From a virus, in the IMG/VR virus record IMGVR_UViG_3300035158_000646, positions 1-22,052 of that record: a DNA stretch of 22,052 bases. One strand, written 5' to 3'. The notes beneath the pieces are model-generated. The model did not search any database. It was not told where the DNA came from and saw nothing but the letters and a program-made list of their open reading frames with translations. Positions 1-6,923 of this stretch are shown here, piece after piece (position 1 is the first letter of the stretch; every line of letters begins with the position of its first letter). A program made the position numbers and the translations under genes.

Positions 1-73
1 AGGATTTAATGTTATTGTTGAGAATGGTTTTGATGGCGAGATTGTTTATGCAAATAGAGGCGATTTTGAATGA
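1..73 (+). CDS. 3' end of an unidentified gene (partial)
   Basis: An open frame enters from the left edge with its first full codon at position 2. It gives 23 residues ending in GDFE before TGA at 71-73. The stop overlaps the ATG of the next gene as ATGA, the same coupling seen at several other gene joins here, which supports a real upstream gene in the same operon. The visible piece is too short to assign a family. Confidence 0.6.
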   Translation, partial: GFNVIVENGFDGEIVYANRGDFE

Positions 74-1131
74 AAATAGGACTTTATAGCACATCTCAAT
101 TACCAACGTTGCCTGTTTTAGATTCTTATGGTGGTGTTGAACCATTTGTTGGTTCTTTAGCTAAATATTTCGATAAAAAAGGACATGTTGTTAAATTATT
201 TGCGCCAAAAGGGTCATTTGTACCTGAAAAAGGCAAATTATTCGAATTTGATGCAACTTCAGAGAGTTTAGAAGTAAATTCTGAGCTTTCTATGTATAAA
301 TCATATAATAAAGAAGATATTCTAGATGTAGATATACTTCATGACAATTCTCATTGGCATTTTCCTGGAGAATTAGTCCCAAAAGTAAATTATACGTATA
401 CTTTGCATGCTTTTAAACCAAATATTCAGCATTTTAAGCCAGGATTACATTATAATGGGATAACTTTAAGTTATGAGCATGCAAAATTTGAGAAATGGCT
501 TACTGCAATGCAATTTCGAACAATACAAGACGGAGTTGTATTAGATGCTTATCCTTACAAAGCTCAAAAAGGTGATAGATTATTATGGTTGTCACGTCTT
601 TTTGAACCAAAGGGAGCAGATATTGCTATAAAAATTGCAGAAAAAGCTAAAATTCCGATAGATATTGTTGGCTCATCACCAATAGATGTTCCAGCATATA
701 AGAAATTAATAACTAGAATGTGTGAAGAATCAAAATATGCAGATTTTATAGGGAAAGTTTCACACAAAGAAAAAATTGAATATTTACAAAATGCTAAAGC
801 AGTCATTTTACCTATTAGACAATTTTTAAATTCACCTAATGACCAGCAAATAAGTCTATGGGTTGAAGCTGCATGTATGATACCATTAGAGGCGATGTCT
901 TGTGGTACTCCAGTAATTGCAACTTCAAATGGCATGATAGGTGAAGTTATATATGAAGGTCAAAATGGTTTTCTTGCTGTAGCAATAGATGATTTTGTTG
1001 ATAAGATAAGAAGGTTAGATGAGATAAAACCTGAGATGTGTAGACGTACGGCCGAATATTTCTCATTTGAACGAACAGCTGAGGGATTTTTAAGGCTTTA
1101 TAAACAAGTAATAGATGGTCTAACGTGGTAG
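70..1131 (+). CDS. Glycosyltransferase, GT4-like (GT-B fold)
   Basis: A 353-aa protein with the layout of retaining GT-B glycosyltransferases. The N-terminal Rossmann-like half starts MKIGLYST and has a glycine-rich GGVEPF loop at residues 21-26. The C-terminal half has SRLFEPKG at 175-182, matching the R...KG donor-phosphate region of the family, and an E-x7-E pair at E266 and E274 just before AMSCGTPVIA, the usual nucleotide-sugar signature. The donor and acceptor cannot be read from sequence. It would act in the host cytoplasm on virion proteins, host surface glycans or DNA bases. The start is the ATG overlapping the preceding stop, with GAGGCGAT upstream as a possible ribosome-binding site. 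Its place directly before the terminase genes suggests late expression. Family membership is fairly sure; the role is inference. Confidence 0.85.
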   Translation: MKIGLYSTSQLPTLPVLDSYGGVEPFVGSLAKYFDKKGHVVKLFAPKGSFVPEKGKLFEFDATSESLEVNSELSMYKSYNKEDILDVDILHDNSHWHFPGELVPKVNYTYTLHAFKPNIQHFKPGLHYNGITLSYEHAKFEKWLTAMQFRTIQDGVVLDAYPYKAQKGDRLLWLSRLFEPKGADIAIKIAEKAKIPIDIVGSSPIDVPAYKKLITRMCEESKYADFIGKVSHKEKIEYLQNAKAVILPIRQFLNSPNDQQISLWVEAACMIPLEAMSCGTPVIATSNGMIGEVIYEGQNGFLAVAIDDFVDKIRRLDEIKPEMCRRTAEYFSFERTAEGFLRLYKQVIDGLTW

Positions 1132-1541
1132 ATGGAGATAAAGTTAAGAAATCAGTGAAAAAATTCGAAGAAGACAATGGGAATAAGACATTTACGACAA
1201 AAGAACTCGTGATACATTTCAATACTGAACTTAAAGAAGGTATTAGCGAAGTTAAAGGTAATATTAGTGACATATACAAATATGTCAATGACCATGATAA
1301 ATTAATTGCACAACTTGCAGAAAATGTAAAACATATTACAGATGAATTACCTGAAAAAGGTTTTTGTGAAAAAACACAAAATATAATTAATTGCTGGCAA
1401 CCTGTTAAGAATGAACCTCCTCTTGATAGGAAAGTTGATGTTCTATGGTATGATAGAAAAATGATGAAAGGTGTGCTAGTTGCACTTATTGCAGCTATTT
1501 GTATTACTGGAGTTAATATAATTGTTACTATATTTACATAA
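1125..1541 (+). CDS. Small coiled-coil protein with C-terminal membrane anchor
   Basis: A 138-aa protein of unknown function. It starts with GTG overlapping the last 7 nt of the glycosyltransferase gene; no alternative in-frame start was found nearby and the ribosome-binding site is weak. The N-terminal part is charged and hydrophilic, residues about 35-75 look helical with coiled-coil character (LIAQLAENV region), and the last 25 residues form one clear transmembrane segment (about 115-137). The order helix/coiled coil then C-terminal anchor recalls XhlA-type holin-associated proteins, but there is no sequence match I can claim. Its position before the large terminase gene is where a small terminase subunit often sits, yet the membrane anchor argues against that role. 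Confidence 0.7.
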   Translation: MVDGDKVKKSVKKFEEDNGNKTFTTKELVIHFNTELKEGISEVKGNISDIYKYVNDHDKLIAQLAENVKHITDELPEKGFCEKTQNIINCWQPVKNEPPLDRKVDVLWYDRKMMKGVLVALIAAICITGVNIIVTIFT

Positions 1542-1543
1542 TT

Positions 1544-2941
1544 ATGAAACAACAATATAAAAAATGGCTTTATTATGCAACAGACCCTATTTCTTTCACG
1601 AGGGATATTTTAGGGTATGAAGTCAAAGATTTTCATGCAGCTTGGTTACAATTCATAAATAAAAATCGTTCTACAGTTTTGTTAGCACCAAGAGGTCATG
1701 GTAAAACAACAGTTCATACGATAGCAGATATTGTTTGGTCATTGTGTCATAATCCAAATTTAAGGATATTCATATTGAGTAAATCTTCTGCATTAGCTCA
1801 AAGAAATTTAACTGAAATCAAGTGGCATTTTACACAAAATGAAAAATTAATAGAAATGTATGGTGACTTGACAAATAGAGATGCAAAATGGGCTAGCGAA
1901 GAAATCATGTTGAGGAGAGCTAAAAATGTTCCTTTTAAAGAATCAACAGTAACTGCTCGTGGAATTGAATCTGATATTATTGGTGGTCACTATGAAAAAA
2001 TATTTTGTGATGATATAATTGATGAAAAAAATTCTACAACAGCGAATCAACGAGATAAAGTAAGACAATTATATGAAAGGACTATTGGCCCAATGTTAGA
2101 GCCCTGGTCTGAGATACATTTTGTAGGTACAAGATGGCATGAATTTGACATATATGGTGAACTTATAGATTCTGGGTTATATAAGTACAAAGTATATGAC
2201 ATGATTGTAAATGAACAAAAAAAGCAAACATTGTGGCCTGAAAGGTTTCCGTATGATTCAGATGACCCAGATGCAATAACAGCAACAAGTTTAAAGAAAA
2301 AATATGGTACTGTGAATTTTGCTTTGAACTATAGAAATGATGTTTCACAATTCAGAAATGCAATTTTCAAAATGGATTGGATGAAATATTATGTAGAGCC
2401 TCCACCTAAAATGAGAAAATTTATGGGTGTAGATTTAGCAATTAGCGAAAAGGGTGACTATTTTGCTATTGCTACTATAGGTGTTAGTGACAGCGGAGAT
2501 ATTTATGTTCTTGATACTTATTATGGACATCATTCATTTTTTCCGCAATTAAAGAAAATAAGTGTGTATGCAAGTAAACATAATGTCATAAAAATTGGTA
2601 TTGAATCTAATGCTTATCAAAAAGCTCTTCCAGAAGAATTAAAGAGGAGAACAGAAGAATTTGGGTTATTACCTATCTTTCCCATTACAACTACAAAAGA
2701 TAAAATTACAAGAGCAAGAAAAGTTTCAGCTTTATTTGAAAGTGGAAGAGTATTTGTTAAAAAGTTACAACAAATAGAATTAATAGATGAGATTTTAAAT
2801 TTTCCAAGAGCATCTGTTGCTGATGATGTTCTTGATGCATTAATGATTGCAATAGATGTTGCTGATATTCGACCAGGTGTCGATTTCAAAGAAATTGGAA
2901 AATTAGTACATATAGGAAGATATAGTAGGAGAATTATATGA
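1544..2941 (+). CDS. terL: Terminase large subunit (packaging ATPase/nuclease)
   Basis: A 465-aa DNA-packaging motor protein. The N-terminal ATPase domain has a Walker A-like APRGHGKT at 48-55, Walker B hydrophobics followed by D156/D157 in IFCDDI, and a coupling motif GTRWH at 195-199. The C-terminal RNase H-like nuclease domain begins with GVDLA, where D297 is the likely first metal ligand, followed by E354 (IGIES) and the acidic cluster D427/D428/D431 (ADDVLDA). The length fits the family. It would pump viral DNA through the portal encoded next and cut concatemers at the headful or cos site. The gene starts 2 nt after the previous stop with little visible ribosome-binding site and overlaps the portal gene by ATGA. 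No small terminase gene is recognisable beside it. Confidence 0.95.
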   Translation: MKQQYKKWLYYATDPISFTRDILGYEVKDFHAAWLQFINKNRSTVLLAPRGHGKTTVHTIADIVWSLCHNPNLRIFILSKSSALAQRNLTEIKWHFTQNEKLIEMYGDLTNRDAKWASEEIMLRRAKNVPFKESTVTARGIESDIIGGHYEKIFCDDIIDEKNSTTANQRDKVRQLYERTIGPMLEPWSEIHFVGTRWHEFDIYGELIDSGLYKYKVYDMIVNEQKKQTLWPERFPYDSDDPDAITATSLKKKYGTVNFALNYRNDVSQFRNAIFKMDWMKYYVEPPPKMRKFMGVDLAISEKGDYFAIATIGVSDSGDIYVLDTYYGHHSFFPQLKKISVYASKHNVIKIGIESNAYQKALPEELKRRTEEFGLLPIFPITTTKDKITRARKVSALFESGRVFVKKLQQIELIDEILNFPRASVADDVLDALMIAIDVADIRPGVDFKEIGKLVHIGRYSRRII

Positions 2942-4281
2942 GCATAATTAAAAGTATTCCTGGATTACGTAGGTTAGCAGCTAATGATACTAAAGATGAG
3001 AAACCTGCATTTAAAGGTTTTTCTACTAAAGCAAATGAAAGAGTTACGGAATATTTTTCTGATAAACCAAGAAATAAAAGAGCTTTAGATGAAAATTGGA
3101 ATATTTATTCACAATCTGAAGTTCCATTTGCAGCAGTTATGGCATTAGCTTATAATTCTGTTGGTGACTGGAAAATACATTGTGAAGATGAAGAAATAAA
3201 GAAAAAAATTACTAAATTTTTACGCAAAAATAATTGGCATCAAATACAATTAGACATTGTTAGAGATTGCTGTGTTTTTGGCGATGCATTTATTGAAAAA
3301 GGTTATGGCCCTACTGGTAAACTCGCAGGATTACGTTATAGAGACCCAAGAACATTTCAAACAAAAATTGATGTCAAAGGTGATATTAAAGAATATTTGC
3401 AAACAGTAACTATAAATAGTCAGTCAAAGACTACTACATTAAAACCAAATGAAGTTGCTAATTATCAGTTATTTACTGACCCGGGAAGCCCTTATGGATT
3501 GGCTTTAATAAGTCCTGTTAAAGACACTATGAAAAGAAAGACAATAGCTGACGAAGGAATTGCTGCGGCTATAGATAGGCACGGTTTTCCTAAATATCAT
3601 ATTGTAGTAAAAACACCAGAAGGTTATGCTAATGAAAGACCTTCAGGTTCTGATATTGATACTGTTGCTGCTGATTTTCGTAATATAACTACAAAAAACG
3701 AAATTGTTACTACAGAATGGATAGAGATTCATCCCTTAGATTCTAAGGGAGTAGAAAATGTTGAAGAATATTTTAATTATTTTCAAGCATCTGTTACTTG
3801 TGGTGTTTTAGTTCCTCAAGAAGTTTTGGGATTAGGAAGTGGTTCTACAGAAGCTACTGCAAGAGTAAGACGATTAATGTTTCAAAAATTAGTTCGTGGT
3901 TTTCAAACAATTATAGCACAAATAACTGAAAATGAAGTTTTATCTGAACTTGCTGATGATAAAATTGATGTTCGTATTGTTTATCCAGATGCAGTTCCAG
4001 AAGATGACAAATTAATTGCAGAATCAATAAGCAAACTTATGCCGAAAAGTGACCCATTTGCTGTCTTTACACAAGATGAAATTCGTGAAAGATTTGGATA
4101 TCCTCCAAGAGAATTAGCTGAGAAAGTTAGGAAAACTCTTGTAGAAAAACATCTCGAACAATTTACAGGTACAAAAGTTGAACAAAAGGATACACAAGTG
4201 AAAAATCTTTCTGATTTAGATGAGATTTTAAAAGAATACAGTGAAAAAGTCAAATCACAAATAAGGAAACAGTTTACATAA
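2938..4281 (+). CDS. Portal protein
   Basis: A 447-aa protein directly after the large terminase, in the standard packaging order. Portal-like features are the N-terminal half with repeated hydrophobic beta elements (VFGDAFIEKGYG near 112-124, RYRDPRTF near 132-139), the GSPYGLALISPV segment near 183-194 common to portals, and a helical stem/crown region with LGLGSGSTEATARVRR near 298-313. The C-terminal 60 residues are charged and helical. It would form the 12-fold ring at one capsid vertex for DNA entry and exit and the neck docking site. ATGA overlap with terL and TAATG overlap with the next gene imply coupled translation. The portal call rests on context plus these patterns. Confidence 0.88.
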   Translation: MSIIKSIPGLRRLAANDTKDEKPAFKGFSTKANERVTEYFSDKPRNKRALDENWNIYSQSEVPFAAVMALAYNSVGDWKIHCEDEEIKKKITKFLRKNNWHQIQLDIVRDCCVFGDAFIEKGYGPTGKLAGLRYRDPRTFQTKIDVKGDIKEYLQTVTINSQSKTTTLKPNEVANYQLFTDPGSPYGLALISPVKDTMKRKTIADEGIAAAIDRHGFPKYHIVVKTPEGYANERPSGSDIDTVAADFRNITTKNEIVTTEWIEIHPLDSKGVENVEEYFNYFQASVTCGVLVPQEVLGLGSGSTEATARVRRLMFQKLVRGFQTIIAQITENEVLSELADDKIDVRIVYPDAVPEDDKLIAESISKLMPKSDPFAVFTQDEIRERFGYPPRELAEKVRKTLVEKHLEQFTGTKVEQKDTQVKNLSDLDEILKEYSEKVKSQIRKQFT

Positions 4282-5612
4282 TGTCACTCGACAGTATCGT
4301 TGGAGACTATGCAGAGAAAATTGTGAAGTCTCTTAAAAGATTGTATATTGACTCTTATGCTGCTGGTGCAAAAGAGGTAAATCCAATACCTATGATTCAA
4401 AAAACTATTTACAGTGATGCTGTAGATTATTTTCATGAGCAGAGTGATTGGATTATTGACCATTTTCATGATTTTGATGCTAGTGTTCTTCACGGTAAAT
4501 TGTCTTCAGCATTAGCACAAGGCAGTAGCTTTGGTGAGTTTTGGAAAACTGTCAAAGATTCTGGTTTATTTAGTCATGATAGAGCAAGAAAAATATTTAG
4601 AACTGAAAGTGCGAGAGCATATAGTGAAGGCACAGTAAGACAATATCAAAAAGAAGGAGTAAAAAAAATTAATACTTTGCTAGGCCCAAATCCTTGTCCT
4701 ATTTGTGTAGATATAAATCAAAGTGGGCCGTATAATACAAAAGATGTTCATGGGATGTTACCAATACATCCGAATTGTTCTTGTGTTTTCGTAGATGCAA
4801 AATATGCGCCCAAACCAAAACTTGGTCGTGTTGGCGACAAAGACTACAAATGGTCTATTGATGATAAAGAATATGATAGATTGTCTAAAATTGCAGATGA
4901 TGTACTTAAAGGATTTGACAAAAATTTAGTATTACACGATGAATCAAGATGGAGGCGTGCATCATATGCAGGTAAATTTTTTGATTCATACATATTAAAA
5001 GCTGTTCCTCAGAATGTATTTGAAGCTCAACATTTTATGTGGGGAGCTTGGAATCGTTCATGTTCGACTGGCCCAACTGTTGCTGTACTTAAAGGTATGA
5101 CAATGCAGAAGATGCCAGGTTCAAAAGTTCTCTTTCATGCAGGTTATATCAATAGAAATGCTAAAGCAATGAATAAATTTAGAGAAGAATATTCATATGG
5201 ATTAAAGTATTTGAAAGATAATTATAGAGGAGTTGCTGAAGCTGATATTGCTCATTATTTTGATGCGCTTTATCTTTACAATAGTAAAATGATGCAGCAT
5301 GTTTATGGCAAAAAAGTAAAATTGTATCGAGGATTAAGTTTTAGTGAATGGAAACAAAATGGTTCTCCTCTAAAAAAAGGAAAATATAAAACACAAAGTA
5401 ATTCTATAACTTCTTGGTCTGATAATAGAGATATAGCAGATAATTTTAATCATGATATACAATTTTTGTATGATGCTCATCCAGGAGATGTTTTAACTTC
5501 GTATCTTAATGGTCATTTTACAAGTTATGCAATAGAAGCTGAATATGTAATGATTGGTGGAGAAAGAACTTATGATTTATTTTTGTCTGATAAATGGTTA
5601 GCACAATTTTAA
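4281..5612 (+). CDS. MuF/SPP1 gp7-type minor head protein fused to an ADP-ribosyltransferase-like domain
   Basis: A 443-aa two-part protein. Residues about 1-175 match the MuF minor head morphogenesis family: a helical region, FRTESARAYSEG at 106-117, then the zinc-binding-like end CPIC at 139-142 and HPNCSC at 163-168. Residues about 215-443 carry the R-S-E pattern of ADP-ribosyltransferases: LYRGL with R350, SITS at 374-377, and EAE at 419-421 followed by YVMIGG, comparable to the ExE turn of this fold. The first part would join the procapsid next to the portal. If active, the second would be a virion-delivered enzyme modifying a host protein with NAD. MuF proteins with toxin C-termini are known from temperate phages. 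Activity is inferred from motif residues only. Confidence 0.85.
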   Translation: MSLDSIVGDYAEKIVKSLKRLYIDSYAAGAKEVNPIPMIQKTIYSDAVDYFHEQSDWIIDHFHDFDASVLHGKLSSALAQGSSFGEFWKTVKDSGLFSHDRARKIFRTESARAYSEGTVRQYQKEGVKKINTLLGPNPCPICVDINQSGPYNTKDVHGMLPIHPNCSCVFVDAKYAPKPKLGRVGDKDYKWSIDDKEYDRLSKIADDVLKGFDKNLVLHDESRWRRASYAGKFFDSYILKAVPQNVFEAQHFMWGAWNRSCSTGPTVAVLKGMTMQKMPGSKVLFHAGYINRNAKAMNKFREEYSYGLKYLKDNYRGVAEADIAHYFDALYLYNSKMMQHVYGKKVKLYRGLSFSEWKQNGSPLKKGKYKTQSNSITSWSDNRDIADNFNHDIQFLYDAHPGDVLTSYLNGHFTSYAIEAEYVMIGGERTYDLFLSDKWLAQF

Positions 5613-5622
5613 GGTGATATAT

Positions 5623-5730
5623 TTGGCTGATAAGAAAACTATAGAAGAAGATAAACAAGTATGGAATGTTGATTTTATATTAGATTCTGAAGAGAAATCA
5701 ATAAATTGGTTACGTAAAGGTAGAAAATAA
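5623..5730 (+). CDS. 35-aa hypothetical protein with TTG start
   Basis: A short frame of 35 codons in the gap between the MuF gene and the next gene. The TTG at 5623 sits 6 nt after AAGGTGAT, one of the strongest ribosome-binding sites in the window. The TAA at 5728-5730 overlaps the following ATG as TAATG. The peptide is highly charged (starts ADKKTIEED, ends RKGRK) with two tryptophans and no membrane segment. Position and coupling support a real gene; the function is unknown, possibly a small head accessory protein. Confidence 0.65.
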   Translation: MADKKTIEEDKQVWNVDFILDSEEKSINWLRKGRK

Positions 5731-6242
5731 TGGAAATAAAGTACAAATCTAAGAGCAAAAATTCAGTTAATGATGTTATTTATCATAACGCAGTTATTTT
5801 ATCTCAAGGAACTTGGAATCAACAAGACAAAAAAAGCAAAATGTATTATCCAATAACTGTTCTTAGGCGTGATGCTAATAAATGGAAACGTTATTTTATT
5901 TATGTTGTTCATACAAAAAGAATAGATGGCACTCCGTCAGACCCATTAAATATTTGTGGAATTGTTGATGACCCAAGATTTGATGAGAATATAAAAGCAA
6001 TTGTTGGAGATTTAAGGATTTTTGCAAGTTCTGCACGTGGTAAAGAGATTGTAGACAAAATAGACAGAGGAATCATACAATTTTTATCACCAGAAGTCAG
6101 AACTTGGGATAAAATGAATTATTATTTAGATAGAAACGAAGTTAAGCGTTTAGAGTTTAATGGTGTTGCATTAGTAATTGATAATCCAGCTTGTAAAAAC
6201 GCAAAAATTGATAAGATGCGAAAGACTGTAGAAAATGTATAA
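5730..6242 (+). CDS. Prohead-protease-like protein (DUF2213-like fold)
   Basis: A 170-aa protein whose central part follows the pattern of DUF2213/U35-type capsid maturation proteases. It has a histidine at H61 in YVVHTK, then NICGIVDDPRF at 74-84 (compare GxVxNxRx), GDLRIF at 93-98, an IDRGIIQFLSPEV segment at 111-123 with S120 at the expected nucleophile position, and VALVIDNPAC at 146-155 (compare NHVALV..P). It lacks the long extensions of the second protease-like protein encoded at 8017. It could be an active protease, a regulatory partner or a degenerate copy. The start is the ATG overlapping the 35-aa gene stop. The family call is from remembered patterns and is moderate. Confidence 0.55.
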   Translation: MEIKYKSKSKNSVNDVIYHNAVILSQGTWNQQDKKSKMYYPITVLRRDANKWKRYFIYVVHTKRIDGTPSDPLNICGIVDDPRFDENIKAIVGDLRIFASSARGKEIVDKIDRGIIQFLSPEVRTWDKMNYYLDRNEVKRLEFNGVALVIDNPACKNAKIDKMRKTVENV

Positions 6243-6259
6243 AGATTAAAGGTGAAAAT

Positions 6260-6796
6260 ATGGCACGAATAGTAAACGATGAATATAAATTCACAAAGAA
6301 AGTAGAATTTACTAGTCAATGTCAGATTACTGGTAGTGGTTACCATGACATTACTATGTTTTATAATCAACCACTTCAAGTAGGTTCTGCTTGGGTTGCG
6401 TCATCTACTGGAGCAATGACACTTGCACTTAATAAGTCATCTACTGGTCATTCATTAGTGTTTCCTTTGACTGGGTTAAAAGAAGGAGACATCATTCAGA
6501 AATTTAGAGTTCTTGGTGGAGCTCAAGCTATTTCTGGGAGTGCAACTACAGTTGATGCATGTTTGTGGAGTAATACGAAAGGAACAGGTGCTGATTCGAC
6601 AGCAACATCTTTAGGTGCGATAACTCAAGTTTCTGTGGTTGCTGATACAGCAGTAGATTCTGAAAAAGATGTTACTGATGTTACAGTTGCAGATGACACA
6701 CAATATTTCGTTGGCGTTGATGGCAATACTGCAAATACAAATGAATGTGCGGCATTTATTACAGGTGTCGAGATTGACGTCAAGAGAATCGTTTAG
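6260..6796 (+). CDS. Putative beta-rich virion structural protein
   Basis: A 178-aa protein with a good AGGTGA ribosome-binding site 4 nt before the ATG. The composition is rich in T, S, G, A and V with alternating hydrophobic residues, no membrane segment and few charges, typical of beta-sandwich head decoration, fibre or surface-binding proteins. Segments such as SLVFPLTGLKEGDII and VADDTQYFVGVDG resemble strands and turns of such folds. It lies inside the capsid-maturation block, which favours a head-associated component over a tail fibre, but no specific family is recognised. Confidence 0.65.
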   Translation: MARIVNDEYKFTKKVEFTSQCQITGSGYHDITMFYNQPLQVGSAWVASSTGAMTLALNKSSTGHSLVFPLTGLKEGDIIQKFRVLGGAQAISGSATTVDACLWSNTKGTGADSTATSLGAITQVSVVADTAVDSEKDVTDVTVADDTQYFVGVDGNTANTNECAAFITGVEIDVKRIV

Positions 6797-6821
6797 GCTT
6801 AACTTAATGTTATGTGCAGAG

Positions 6822-6914
6822 CCCTGTCAGAGTTCGTGCGGTAAGCGGAGAAAGAGAATCTTTTAAAAGACAATAGATTCTATTAGTAAAAATTCTCTTG
6901 TTTCTGACAAGGTT
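6822..6914 (+). promoter_or_regulatory. Structured intergenic RNA element with alternative hairpins
   Basis: The 127-nt gap before the 366-aa gene contains nested complementarity. An outer stem pairs TGTCAGA (6825-6831) with TCTGACA (6903-6909), extended by CC (6823-6824) and GG (6911-6912) around a bulged A. An inner stem pairs AGAGAAT (6853-6859) with ATTCTCT (6892-6898). The inner 5' arm can instead pair through AGAATC (6855-6860) with GATTCT (6876-6881), so two inner folds exclude each other. A palindrome TCTTTTAAAAGA lies at 6859-6870, and a T-rich run follows at 6913-6921. It could be a terminator, attenuator, processing site or translation-control leader. Pairing was found by eye without energy calculation. 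Confidence 0.4.
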
Positions 6915-6923
6915 TTATTTTAT

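Noticed and set aside
564-935. Minus-strand open frame opposite the glycosyltransferase (and similar minus-strand frames elsewhere, e.g. 947-1555, 2617-2889, 3981-4253)
   Set aside because: All lie antisense to strong plus-strand genes, have low-complexity hydrophobic translations typical of AT-rich shadows, and lack family patterns.
6669-6866. Plus-strand 65-codon frame overlapping the end of the beta-rich virion gene and the intergenic region
   Set aside because: No ribosome-binding site, and the translation looks like a frame-shifted reading of the virion gene; no slippery site to link them.
6822-6914. tRNA gene
   Set aside because: No TTCGA-type T-loop or cloverleaf with 7-bp acceptor and CCA-side spacing could be built; stems found are nested and not tRNA-like.
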